The notes: generated by a model not told the origin, from the letters alone. A DNA stretch of 64,000 nucleotides from Prosthecomicrobium sp. N25 (GCF_037203705.1 NZ_JBBCAT010000002.1:806001-870000), one strand, 5' to 3'. Shown: positions 53,914-63,342, counted from the stretch's first letter. Translations and numbers: made by a program.

Positions 53914-55365
53914 TCACTCGAGCACGACGCCGGGCCGGGCCGGCGCGAAGGGCTCGGCGGCTTGCGGCCCGGCCGGCCAGGTCGGGCGGCCCTGCGGCGC
54001 GGGCTCCGGGTCGAGGCGGCCCTCCACCGAGAAGCCGATCCGGCATTCCTCACCCGGCCCGTCCGGTATCGAAAGCGCTCCGCCGTAGGAGGCGAGCACC
54101 TCGCGCACGATGGAGAGCCCGAGGCCGGAGCCCTCGACGGCGGCCGATCCGCGCACGCCGCGCTCGACCACGTCGGCGCCGAGGTCCGCCGGCAGGCCGG
54201 GGCCGTCGTCCTCCACCGAGAAGACGGCCCGGCCGCCCTCCAGCCAGGCCAGCACCGCGACGCGCGTCCTCGCCCACTTGCGGGCGTTGTCGAGAAGGTT
54301 GCCGACCACCTCGCCGAAGTCGTCGGCCTCCATGCGGACGCGCAGGCCCCGGGGGATGTCCACCCGCCAGTCGAGCTCGGCGCCGCGCGGCATGCGCTTC
54401 TCCAGGGCGACGATGCGCAGCACGGTCGTCAGGGCGTCGGTCGCCTGCACGGCGCCGACGGTCTGGCCGTGGGTGCGGGCGCGCGACAGCTCCCGCTCCA
54501 CATGGGCGTTCATGGCACGCACCTGCTCGCGCAGCGTCTCGGCCACGTCCTCGTTGCCGCCGCGCTCCAGGCGGCGGGCCTCGCCCTGGATGATGGTCAG
54601 CGGCGTCTTGAGCCCGTGCGCCAGGGTGCCGGCGCGCTCGCGGGCGCGGCGGATCAGGTCGTCCTGGCGGTCGAGCAGCTGGTTCAGGTCCTCGACGAGA
54701 GGCTCGACCTCCTCCGGGAAGGCCCCCGTCATGCGGCTGCTGGCGCCTCGCCGCATGCGGTCGAGCTCGCGCCGGAGCGCGGCGAGTGGCGAGAGGCCGA
54801 GCCCGATCTGCACCCAGGTGCCGAGCAGCAGCAGGGCGGCGATGACGCCGAGCGCCAGGGCGACGTCCCGGCCGAACTCGTCGGCGAGGGCGTCGATCTC
54901 GGCGTGGTCGAGGGCGACCGCGATTGTCTGCACCTTCTCGCCCCCGGGCACGGCGATGCGGGCGGGCTTGGCGAGCAGGTAGAGGGTGACGCCGTCCGGG
55001 CCGGTGTATTCGACGGGCTCGGTGGCCGCCAGCGCCGCCTGGACGTGCTCGCGGGCGATGTCGCTGTCCCACAGCGAACGGGACCGGACGACGGGGCCGC
55101 CGGCATCGAGGATCGCATAGTAGGCGCCGCTCAGGGGATGGCGGTAGCGCGGGTCGGCCGGCTCGTAGGCGAGGCGCGGCTTGTCGCCGTCGAGGGTCAG
55201 CGCCGCGGCGAGCTCCGTCCAGCGGTTCTCCAGCTCGAGGGCGAGGCGGTGCTCCATGTGCCGCTCGAAGACGAGCACCAGCACGCCGTAGGCGGCCGAG
55301 AGGGTGACCGCCACCGTGGCGGCGGCCAGGACCATCAGTCGAAGCCGGATCGAACGGGACTTCAT
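53914..55365 (-). CDS. Sensor histidine kinase, PhoQ/FeuQ-like
   Basis: 483 residues. Membrane helices at about 9-33 and 174-197 enclose a roughly 140-residue periplasmic sensor domain. A HAMP region and the dimerisation helix follow, with the phospho-acceptor His250 in LAHGLKTPLTI, the N-box NLLDNARKWA, G1 VEDDGPGLP and G2 GSGLGLSIV. The HGLKTPL version of the H-box is that of PhoQ-type kinases and of the rhizobial FeuQ group. The last 40 residues are a Pro-rich tail. The start overlaps the response-regulator stop (ATGA), so the pair is one operon. Confidence 0.92.
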   Translation of the reverse strand: MKSRSIRLRLMVLAAATVAVTLSAAYGVLVLVFERHMEHRLALELENRWTELAAALTLDGDKPRLAYEPADPRYRHPLSGAYYAILDAGGPVVRSRSLWDSDIAREHVQAALAATEPVEYTGPDGVTLYLLAKPARIAVPGGEKVQTIAVALDHAEIDALADEFGRDVALALGVIAALLLLGTWVQIGLGLSPLAALRRELDRMRRGASSRMTGAFPEEVEPLVEDLNQLLDRQDDLIRRARERAGTLAHGLKTPLTIIQGEARRLERGGNEDVAETLREQVRAMNAHVERELSRARTHGQTVGAVQATDALTTVLRIVALEKRMPRGAELDWRVDIPRGLRVRMEADDFGEVVGNLLDNARKWARTRVAVLAWLEGGRAVFSVEDDGPGLPADLGADVVERGVRGSAAVEGSGLGLSIVREVLASYGGALSIPDGPGEECRIGFSVEGRLDPEPAPQGRPTWPAGPQAAEPFAPARPGVVLE

Positions 55366-56039
55366 GAGGACCGCTCCGCCTCGCGCGCGGCCACCATGTA
55401 ACCATGGCCGCGTCTTGTGTCGATGACGTGCTGGCCGACCTTGCGGCGCAGCCGGGCGACCAGGACCTCGAGGGCGTTGGAATCCGGCTCCCGGTCGCCG
55501 CCATAGACGTGCTCGGCGAGCTCGCCCTGGGAGACGATGCGGCCCGCATGATGGGCCAGGTAGCGGAGCAGCCGGTATTCCAGAGCCGAGAGCGGGATGA
55601 CCCGGCCGTCGACCGACACCGTCTTGCGGCGGGTGTCGATGGCGAGGTTGGCGGCTTCCAGGCGGGGCGAGGCGTGGCCGGCGCTGCGCCGGAGCACGGC
55701 GCCGAGGCGGGCGAGCAGCTCCTCCATGTGGAAGGGCTTCACCAGGTAGTCGTCCGCGCCGGCGTCGATGCCCTCGACGCGCTCCATCCAGGCGCCGCGG
55801 GCGGTCAGGACGATGATCGGCGTCGTGACCCGGGCGGCGCGCAGGCGGCGGATCACGGTCAGGCCGTCGAGCTTCGGCAGGCCGAGATCGATCACCATGG
55901 CGTCGTAGTCCTCGGTCTCGCCGCGGAACCAGGCGTCCTCGCCGTCGCCGGACACCTCGACGACGTAGCCGGCCTCGCCGAGCCCCTCGGCGACGTCGGC
56001 CGCGATCTTGCGTTCGTCCTCGACCAGAAGAATGCGCAT
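55362..56039 (-). CDS. OmpR/PhoP-family response regulator
   Basis: 225 residues. The receiver has VEDERKI, phospho-acceptor Asp51 in MVIDLGLPKLDG and LVKPFHMEELLARL. The winged-helix output domain contains LSALEYRLLRYLAHHAGRIV and SNALEVLVARLRRKVG...IDTRRGHGYMV. Its start codon shares one base with the upstream gene's stop (TGATG), and its stop overlaps the kinase start, so all three genes are translated as a coupled unit. An 11-bp-spaced direct repeat ahead of the operon fits a binding site for this class. Confidence 0.93.
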   Translation of the reverse strand: MRILLVEDERKIAADVAEGLGEAGYVVEVSGDGEDAWFRGETEDYDAMVIDLGLPKLDGLTVIRRLRAARVTTPIIVLTARGAWMERVEGIDAGADDYLVKPFHMEELLARLGAVLRRSAGHASPRLEAANLAIDTRRKTVSVDGRVIPLSALEYRLLRYLAHHAGRIVSQGELAEHVYGGDREPDSNALEVLVARLRRKVGQHVIDTRRGHGYMVAAREAERSS

Positions 56040-56698
56040 CAGTGCCGCCTGACCTCGATCACCCGGTTTCGCCTGGCGTCCACCCGGACGTCACGGTACT
56101 GCCCGTCGGCCTGCAGCACGAGGACCCAGTAGGTCCAGGCGCCGATCCCGTCCGGCACGATGCGGACGTCGACCACCCGGCCGGGGGCGGCGCGGGCGAC
56201 CACCGGCATGACGCTCGCGAAAGGGACGGCCCGTCCGGTCGCCACCAGCTCGCGGGCGAGTTCCTGCTCGGCGCGCTGGGCGGAGCGCCGGGAGCGGTCG
56301 TCGTCGAGGCCGATGTAGGTGCCGCCGGAGCCGGATGACGGCAGACCGTGGCCGTAGGTCGTGGTCCCGCCGGGGCCGGTCCAGCCGCCGCTCCCCGACG
56401 AGCCCGAGCCGCTGCCGCTCCCGGAACTGCCCGACCCGGAGCTGCCCGACCCGCCGCTGCCTCCCGAGCCGCTGTTGCTGCCGGAGCCGTTGGAGCCGCT
56501 GCCGCCGCTCGAGCCGCTGTTGCTGCCGGAACTGCCCGAACCGCTGTTGCCGCCGGACCCCCCGGAGCTCCCCGATCCGCCCCCGGAATCGTCCGAGCCG
56601 TCCTTCGCGCGCGCCGACTCGGGCCAGGCGCCGGCGAGCGCCGGGACCAGGGCGGAGAGGACGAGGAGGGTGCGGGTGAGCCCGCGCGGGCGTGCCAT
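56039..56698 (-). CDS. Secreted Gly/Ser-rich protein with PepSY-like C-terminal domain
   Basis: 219 residues. Signal peptide about 1-31 (TLLVLSALVPALAGAWPESARA). Residues about 33-108 are almost pure Gly/Ser with scattered Asn, a flexible or adhesive linker. Residues about 135-219 (LARELVATGRAVPFASVMPV, GRVVDVRIVPDG, TYWVLVLQADGQYRDVRVDA, RNRVIEVR) follow the PepSY pattern. It is the first gene of the operon with the response regulator and kinase. In Sinorhizobium a small periplasmic protein, FeuN, occupies the same place and inhibits FeuQ; an equivalent role here is an inference. Confidence 0.82.
   Translation of the reverse strand: MARPRGLTRTLLVLSALVPALAGAWPESARAKDGSDDSGGGSGSSGGSGGNSGSGSSGSNSGSSGGSGSNGSGSNSGSGGSGGSGSSGSGSSGSGSGSGSSGSGGWTGPGGTTTYGHGLPSSGSGGTYIGLDDDRSRRSAQRAEQELARELVATGRAVPFASVMPVVARAAPGRVVDVRIVPDGIGAWTYWVLVLQADGQYRDVRVDARRNRVIEVRRH
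56372..56600. repeat. Gly/Ser-coding low-complexity repeat (minus-strand gene)
   Basis: Short imperfect repeats of GGxTCx-type codons encoding alternating Gly and Ser, inside the PepSY-like gene. It resembles, in inverted orientation, the tract at 56984-57230 of the neighbouring gene. Confidence 0.7.
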
Positions 56699-56720
56699 CC
56701 GGCGAGGGTAGGATCGGTCC

Positions 56721-56737
56721 GCTTACATCAGGCTTAC
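56721..56737. promoter_or_regulatory. Direct repeat GCTTAC spaced by 11 bp, candidate response-regulator site
   Basis: GCTTAC at 56721-56726 and again at 56732-56737: one helical turn apart, as expected for OmpR/PhoB-type dimers binding head to tail. It is in the 118-bp gap between the two divergent Gly/Ser-rich protein genes and could control both. Assignment to the adjacent regulator is inference. Confidence 0.5.
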
Positions 56738-56816
56738 GCCCCGTCTCAGGTGCATGCAAAGCGCGGTCCGGCAGTGTCTCGGGCATCGGCCCCCAGGGGC
56801 TTCGGGAGACAGCACG

Positions 56817-57518
56817 ATGAGCAGACATCTTCTCGCCCTGGCGGTCCTGACCGCCGCCGGCTTCGCCGGGACGCCCGCCTCGGCGTTCCAGTCCGGCCCC
56901 ATGCCCGGCTTCCGCGACCCGATCGCGGTCGGAGGCGACGCGCAGGGGGACGCCGTCGTCGTCCTGGTTCACGACGGCGGCGGGTCTGGCGGGGGGTCCG
57001 GTGGGTCCGGCGGGGGATCCGGGTCCGGCGGCGGCTCGGGGTCGAGCGGCGGCTCGGGGTCCGGAAACTCCGGCTCCGGAAACTCCGGCTCGGGGAACTC
57101 GGGCTCGGGGAATTCGGGCAGCTCGGGCAATTCGGGCTCTGGAAGCTCCGGTTCGGGCAGCTCGGGCTCTGGCAGCTCCGGATCGTCGGGCAGTTCGGGC
57201 GGCGGGTCGGGAAGCGGGTCGAGCAGCCGGTCCGGACGCAACGGCGCCGACGACGGCCCGGACCACGACCTGTTCGACGACCACGGCGGCGGCCGAACGG
57301 CCGGCAGGGCGGCCACGACCACCTCGCGATCCGGCACGGCCCGGTCCGGCGCCGCCAAATCCACCGGCACCGCGAAGACCGCGACCCCGCCCACGGTGCG
57401 GCGGAACGGGGGGCTCGACGACGGGCCGAACCACGACGCCACCGACGACCGGGGCGGCACGCAGCGGCGTGGCGGCTCGGGCCGGGGCGGAGCGGACGAC
57501 GGTCCCAACCATCTCTGA
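56817..57518 (+). CDS. Secreted Gly/Ser-rich protein with repeated DDGPNH motif
   Basis: 233 residues. Signal peptide MSRHLLALAVLTAAGFAGTP, cleaved near ASA-FQ. A short mature segment is followed by about 85 residues of Gly/Ser/Asn repeats (about 57-140), then a C-terminal part rich in Arg, Thr, Asp and Gly in which DDGPDHD, DDGPNHD and DDGPNH occur at about 150, 200 and the very end. The acidic motif could bind divalent cations. The ATG at 56817 is used because it starts the signal peptide. Divergent from the PepSY/two-component operon across 118 bp. Confidence 0.75.
   Translation: MSRHLLALAVLTAAGFAGTPASAFQSGPMPGFRDPIAVGGDAQGDAVVVLVHDGGGSGGGSGGSGGGSGSGGGSGSSGGSGSGNSGSGNSGSGNSGSGNSGSSGNSGSGSSGSGSSGSGSSGSSGSSGGGSGSGSSSRSGRNGADDGPDHDLFDDHGGGRTAGRAATTTSRSGTARSGAAKSTGTAKTATPPTVRRNGGLDDGPNHDATDDRGGTQRRGGSGRGGADDGPNHL
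56984..57230. repeat. Tandem-like Gly/Ser codon repeats (plus-strand gene)
   Basis: Runs such as GGAAACTCCGGCTCC and its variants repeat at about 15 bases, encoding GNSGS units and then GSSGS units. The array is degenerate, so it is old or under drift, but it is a likely site of length variation. Confidence 0.75.
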
Positions 57519-57578
57519 GGCAGGGCTCGGGGTGAGAGAGGCTCCGGCCGGGTGCCCCCACCCGGGCGTGGGGAGGGA

Positions 57579-57605
57579 CGGGGACGTGCCGGGCGCACGT
57601 CCCCG
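57579..57605. terminator. Bidirectional hairpin terminator between the DDGPNH gene and the S4 gene
   Basis: CGGGGACGTGC (57579-57589) and GCACGTCCCCG (57595-57605), a perfect 11-bp stem with a 5-base loop between convergent genes, followed by CCTTT on the plus strand. Confidence 0.7.
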
Positions 57606-57613
57606 CCTTTCCG

Positions 57614-58018
57614 TCAGTCCTCGTCCGGGCCAGGATCGAGGGCGTCCAGGCGTCGCCGGTCGCGCTTGGTCGGACGGCCCGTGCCGGGGTCGCGCTCCAG
57701 GGCCGTCGGCCCCGATTCGCGCGGCGGAGGCGGCGGGCTGAGGTCCTCGAAGAGGTGGGCGGCTTCGGTCGCCGAGCCGCGGCGCTCGGCGAAGCCGGCC
57801 ACCTTCAGCACCAGGACGCGGTGCGCCAGCGTGATGGTGAGCACGTCGCCGAGGCGCACCGGCTCACTCGACTGTTCGACGCGTTCGCGGTTCTTGCGGA
57901 CCTGGCCGGCCTCAGCGAGTTTCTGGGCGAGACTGCGGGTCTTCACCACGCGCGCGTGCCAGAGCCACTTGTCGATGCGCTGGCGTTCCGCGCCAGCGGC
58001 CGGGACGCCCGCCGCCAT
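57614..58018 (-). CDS. S4-domain RNA-binding protein (HSP15-like)
   Basis: 134 residues. The S4 fold occupies about 13-75: QRIDKWLWHARVVKTRSLAQ, KLAEAGQVRKN, VRLGDVLTITLAHRVLVLKV. The C-terminus is Pro-rich and basic. HSP15-type proteins bind the 50S subunit carrying stalled nascent chains. It follows the helicase gene by 18 bases and is clearly co-transcribed with it. Confidence 0.9.
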   Translation of the reverse strand: MAAGVPAAGAERQRIDKWLWHARVVKTRSLAQKLAEAGQVRKNRERVEQSSEPVRLGDVLTITLAHRVLVLKVAGFAERRGSATEAAHLFEDLSPPPPPRESGPTALERDPGTGRPTKRDRRRLDALDPGPDED

Positions 58019-58036
58019 GCCGCCCGCTCCCTCCGG

Positions 58037-61000
58037 CTACTTCTTTCCCTTCGCCTCCAGCTCGGCCTTGAGGGCGGCGAGCGCCGCGAAGGGGGAGTTC
58101 GGGTCGACGGGCTTCTCCGGGCGCTTCGGCCGGTCGTCGCGGCGCGGGCCGGCGCCCGGCCCCGGGCCGCGCTCGTCCCGGCGCTCGGGTCCGCCGCGTC
58201 GGTCGCCGCCGGGCCCGCCTTCGGGGCGTCCGCCGCCCGGCCGACCCTTCCAGCCCTCGCGTCCGCCTTCCGGGCGGGGCCGGTCACGACGCGGCTCGCC
58301 GCCGCGGTTGTCGCCCCGGTTCTCGGCGCCGCGGGCCTCCTGGGAGCGCTGCGCGCCGCCCTCGCGCTGGCCACGCTCGCCGCCGCGCTGCTGGCGCGGA
58401 CCGTGATCTCGGCGCTCGAAGCGGCCGGGCCGCCACACCTCGATCTCCACCTGCTCGGTGGCGGCCGGCTCCGCCGCCGCCTCGGGGACGGAGGTCTCGG
58501 CTTCGGCCGAAGCCGGTTCGGCCTCGGCGGCCTGCGTTTCACCGGCGGCCGCCGCTTCGGCGTCGACGGGCGCCGCCTCGGCGTCGGTTTCGGGAGCCTC
58601 CACGGCGGGCGCCTCGGCCGTTGCCGCAAGCTCCTCGCCGGCTTCGGGCGTCGTCTCGGCGCCGCTCTCGGCCGTGGAGACGTCCGGCGCCTCGGCGGTC
58701 GCTTCCGCGGGGATCGTTTCGGCGGCGGCCGGCTCGGGCGCGGCCGGAGCCTCGGCCGGGACCGCCGCTTCGGCCGTGCCGAGGTCCGGCGCGGCCTCCG
58801 GGGGAGCCGTCTCGGCCTCGCCGACGGCCGGCGCCGCCTCGGCCTCCGTGGCGGCGGCATCCGTCGGGGCGCCCTCGGCGGCCTTGGTGGGCTTGGCGGC
58901 GGGGCGGGTCACCTTGCGCTTCTCGTTGCGGTAGCCGAGCGACTTCAGGATGGAGGCGAAGTCCTCGCCCGAGCAGCCGACCAGCGAGGTCATGGCGACC
59001 GTCACGGTGAAGCCGCCGCCGCCCATGACGGCGCCGTCGGGCGGCGACACGGTGGGGTCGAGGGGCTTCCAGGCGACGAGCGGCCGGATCAGGTCGGCGA
59101 GGCGCTCCAGGATGTCGATGCGCACGGCGCGCTCGCCGGCGACGCGGTAGCCGACCACGCGGTAGAGCGCCTTCGGGATCGCCTTGTCGACCGGGATCGA
59201 GGTGCGGCCGGACATGGAGAGCTGGTGCAGGCCGTTGACGACCTGCGGCTCGACGTTGCCGTTCTTCAGGCCCCAGAGCTGGGCGATGAGGCCGCTCGGC
59301 GCCGGCTTCAGGAGCAGCGGCAGGAAGATGTGGTAGGCGCCGAAGCGGACGCCGTACTTGCGCAGGCCAGCCCGCATGGTCTGGTCGAGCGCCTTCACCT
59401 CGTCGGCTACCTGCTGGCGCTCGAGTACCCCCAGGCCTTCGACGAGCTGGAAGGCGAGCCCGCGGGCGATGCCCTCGAGGTCCTGCGCGTCGCGCAGGTC
59501 GACGAGCGGCTTCAGGAGGCCTTCGACATGGGCCTTGACCCACAGCGCCAGCCGCGCGTCCACCTTCTCGCGGGCCGGGCCGGTCAGCTGCTCGTCGGCG
59601 AGCAGGATGACGGTCGGCGCCATGGCGTCCTGCCCGGCGGCCAGCTTGGCGACCGCCTGGCCGAGCCACCGGATGGTGCCGTCGGAGGCGAGGGCGAACT
59701 CGCCGTTGGGGGCCTTCGAGAGCTTCTCGGCGCGGGCCTCGATCTCGGTGGCGAGCGACTTGGCGGCGGCGTTGCGCACCGCCTTGGCGTCGGTTCCCTC
59801 GGCCGTGGCGTCTGGCGCGAACCGGAAACCGTCCAGGTGGCCGACCCGGTGGCCCTCGACGAGGACGTCCCCTTCGGCCGTGATCTCCGCTTCCAGCATG
59901 GCGTTCTCTCTCAGGCGTCTCATCAGCACCGACGTCCGGCGGTCCACGAAACGCTGTGTGAGGCGATCGTGCAAGGCGTCGGACAGGCGATCTTCCACGG
60001 CGCGGGTCTTTTCGCGCCATCCTGTGGGATCCGAGACCCAGTCGGGCCGGTTCGCCACAAAGGTCCAGGTCCGGATGTGTGCGATCCGGTTCGAGATCGT
60101 ATCGATGTCGCCCTCGACCCGGTCGGCCTCCTTGACCTGGCGGGCGAACCAGTCGTCGGGGATGCGGCCGTCGCGGACGAGGTAGTCGTAGACCGTCGTG
60201 ACCAGCTCGGCGTGGTTGGCCGGAGCGATCTTGCGGTAGTCGGGCAGGGCGCAGACGTCCCAGAGGAGCCGGACGCGGGCCTCGGTGGTGGCGAGGTCCA
60301 GAATGGCCGGGTCGCGCAGCGCGTGGTCGAGCGCGGTCAGGTCGTCGGCCGGCGGGGCACGGGTCAGGCCCTCCTCGCGCGGGGGGTCGTCGAGGGAGCG
60401 GCGGAGCGCGCGGGTGGTCGAGAAGTCGAGGTGCGAGTTGCGCCACTGAATGGTCTTCAGCGGCGCGAACTGGTGCGTCTCCAGGGCCTGCACCAGCTCG
60501 TCCTCGAGCGGGTCGACGCGGCCGGTCACCCCGAAGGTGCCGTCGCGCGTGTGGCGCCCGGCGCGGCCGGCGATCTGGCCCATCTCGGCGGCGGTGAGCT
60601 GGCGGTACTGGTAGCCGTCGAACTTGCGGTTGCCCGCGAAGGAGATGTGGTCGACGTCGAGGTTGAGGCCCATGCCGATGGCGTCGGTGGCGATCAGGGT
60701 GTCGACGTCGCCCGACTGGAACAGCTCGACCTGGGCGTTGCGGGTGCGCGGCGAGAGGGCGCCGAGCACCACGGCGGCGCCGCCGCGCTGGCGGCGGATC
60801 AGCTCCGCGATCGCGTAGACCTCGTCGGCCGAGAAGGCGACGATGGCGGAGCGCGGCGGGAGGCGGGTGATCTTCTTGGACCCCGCGTAGGTCAGCTGCG
60901 ACATGCGCGGGCGGGTGACCACGTTGAGGCCCGGCAGCAGCCTCTCGAGCAGGCCCCGGATCGTGGCGGCGCCGAGCAGCAGGGTCTCGCCGCGGCCGCG

Positions 61001-61378
61001 CAGGTTGAGGAGCCGGTCGGTGAAGACATGACCGCGCTCGAGATCGCCGGCGAGCTGCACCTCGTCGATGGCGACGAACTGGACGTCGGTCTCGCGCGGC
61101 ATGGCCTCGACAGTCGAGACCCAGTAGCGCGGGCGGTCGGGGACGATCTTCTCCTCGCCGGTGACGAGCGCGACCGCCTCGGGGCCGGCGCGGGCCACGA
61201 GCTTGCCGTAGACCTCGCGCGCCAGCAGGCGCAGCGGCAGGCCGATCAGGCCGCTCTCGTGGGCCAGCATGCGCTCGATGGCGAGGTGGGTCTTGCCGGT
61301 GTTGGTCGGCCCCAGCACCGCCGTCACGGTCTTCGCCCGGATCGACGGCGGCAGGGGCGCGCGGGCGGCGAAATTCAT
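58037..61378 (-). CDS. SUV3-like superfamily 2 RNA helicase with long low-complexity C-terminus
   Basis: 1113 residues. Motif I is GPTNTGKT (23-30), motif II is AIDEVQ, TATI-like and IATDAIGMGLNLDVD motifs follow, and motif VI reads QIAGRAGRHTRDG: the arrangement of SUV3/MgpS-type helicases. The middle (about 350-850) is a helical accessory region. The last 260 residues are Ala/Glu-rich followed by an Arg/Gly-rich tail ending in DPNSPFAALAALKAELEAKG, a common closing segment of the alphaproteobacterial family. The ATG at 61378 is chosen because it precedes the conserved VTAVLGPTNTGKT by only 18 residues. Likely RNA unwinding in decay or ribosome work. Confidence 0.92.
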   Translation of the reverse strand: MNFAARAPLPPSIRAKTVTAVLGPTNTGKTHLAIERMLAHESGLIGLPLRLLAREVYGKLVARAGPEAVALVTGEEKIVPDRPRYWVSTVEAMPRETDVQFVAIDEVQLAGDLERGHVFTDRLLNLRGRGETLLLGAATIRGLLERLLPGLNVVTRPRMSQLTYAGSKKITRLPPRSAIVAFSADEVYAIAELIRRQRGGAAVVLGALSPRTRNAQVELFQSGDVDTLIATDAIGMGLNLDVDHISFAGNRKFDGYQYRQLTAAEMGQIAGRAGRHTRDGTFGVTGRVDPLEDELVQALETHQFAPLKTIQWRNSHLDFSTTRALRRSLDDPPREEGLTRAPPADDLTALDHALRDPAILDLATTEARVRLLWDVCALPDYRKIAPANHAELVTTVYDYLVRDGRIPDDWFARQVKEADRVEGDIDTISNRIAHIRTWTFVANRPDWVSDPTGWREKTRAVEDRLSDALHDRLTQRFVDRRTSVLMRRLRENAMLEAEITAEGDVLVEGHRVGHLDGFRFAPDATAEGTDAKAVRNAAAKSLATEIEARAEKLSKAPNGEFALASDGTIRWLGQAVAKLAAGQDAMAPTVILLADEQLTGPAREKVDARLALWVKAHVEGLLKPLVDLRDAQDLEGIARGLAFQLVEGLGVLERQQVADEVKALDQTMRAGLRKYGVRFGAYHIFLPLLLKPAPSGLIAQLWGLKNGNVEPQVVNGLHQLSMSGRTSIPVDKAIPKALYRVVGYRVAGERAVRIDILERLADLIRPLVAWKPLDPTVSPPDGAVMGGGGFTVTVAMTSLVGCSGEDFASILKSLGYRNEKRKVTRPAAKPTKAAEGAPTDAAATEAEAAPAVGEAETAPPEAAPDLGTAEAAVPAEAPAAPEPAAAETIPAEATAEAPDVSTAESGAETTPEAGEELAATAEAPAVEAPETDAEAAPVDAEAAAAGETQAAEAEPASAEAETSVPEAAAEPAATEQVEIEVWRPGRFERRDHGPRQQRGGERGQREGGAQRSQEARGAENRGDNRGGEPRRDRPRPEGGREGWKGRPGGGRPEGGPGGDRRGGPERRDERGPGPGAGPRRDDRPKRPEKPVDPNSPFAALAALKAELEAKGKK

Positions 61379-62086
61379 GGCGTCGCGGCCCTCACGGGCA
61401 CTCCGGCGCCCCGGGGCGTCACGGCGTTTCGCTGCGGCCGGCGGGCGAGGGGACAGCAGCCCCCCGGTCCGATCCAAGCCCTTCCAAACGGCATCGGCGT
61501 CATCGCGTCTCGACGGACCGTGGCGGTCCCGGGGTGAGGCCCCGGACGGCGCGGATCCCATCCGCGCGGCCTCCGGAGCCCCGGCTTCGGGGCTGTCCTA
61601 GCACAGCGAAGAGGGGATTGCGCGCCTTTTCGGGTTTCAGGGAGGAGGCGGCCGGCACGCTCCGGCCGGGGCGCCTGCGGCAACCGGAACGAGTCCCGAA
61701 CGAATCGCGGTCGAATCGCTGATTCGCGCCGATTCAGGATTCGTTCCCTACGAGATGTGGTGGCCATGCCGGGCGATTCACACAAAACGCGATTCCTTTC
61801 AGAGGCTTGCCGGGCGGTCGTCGCGCGGGCTCTCGGCGCCGGGGCGTCCTCGCCGATGCAACCCGCGCGAGTCGTCCCTTGGCCCGCCGGCGCCGCCATC
61901 GTCTTCACCAACGGGGTGGAAGCGGAACGGGCCGGGCACGAATCGCCGACCGGGCGGTCTTCCGCCTTCGTTCTCCCGATATGTTGGGGGGTCGGAGACG
62001 GCGGGCACAGGATGTCGCCCGACCGGGCCCGGGCGCGGGGGAATCGCGGGACGGCCGCGTTCACGCTTCCGGCCCGAAACGGGACG
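61379..62086. other. 708-bp intergenic region with clustered GANTC sites
   Basis: No convincing gene: the open frames on the plus strand give low-complexity translations without family features. Upstream of the helicase start it is GC-rich; from 61690 to 61800 it is AT-richer and holds a dense cluster of GANTC sites. It must contain the promoter of the helicase-S4 operon. Confidence 0.55.
61691..61795. promoter_or_regulatory. Cluster of eight GANTC (CcrM methylation) sites
   Basis: GANTC occurs at 61691, 61702, 61713, 61721, 61731, 61738, 61775 and 61791; three more follow at 61869, 61940 and 62041. The first three are exactly 11 bases apart. At this base composition about one site per 350 bases is expected. 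GANTC is the target of the alphaproteobacterial cell-cycle methyltransferase CcrM. Confidence 0.7.
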
Positions 62087-63082
<996 letters not shown>

Positions 63083-63342
63083 CGGGGGGCCGGGGAGCTG
63101 GTGCTGGGCCCCCAATATAGGCACGCGGGCGCGGGCGTTTAACCCTCAGGACCCGAGCGGGAACGAAGCTGCGACGAATCGCTGACCGGCACGGATTCGC
63201 GCTCCGTTCGCCACAGGATGCGGGATCGCGTCGGGGCCCGGCCCCAGATCTGGGGAGGGCGCTGCCCGAAAGCCGCGGCCGAAGAGCCGCTCCGGAAAGG
63301 ATTCCGGCCCGTTCCGGGACGGCGCGACCGGGCGGCCCGCGG

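Noticed and set aside
57755-61537. Very long open frame (about 1260 codons) on the plus strand opposite the helicase
   Set aside because: It is the mirror of the helicase frame. Its translation is Gly/Arg/Val-rich without motifs, while the minus strand has all helicase motifs. High GC leaves antisense frames open.
61757-62086. Possible plus-strand gene in the helicase-LLM gap
   Set aside because: Starts with GTG, lacks a good ribosome-binding site, runs on antisense to the LLM gene and shows no protein-like pattern. Better read as non-coding DNA with GANTC sites.
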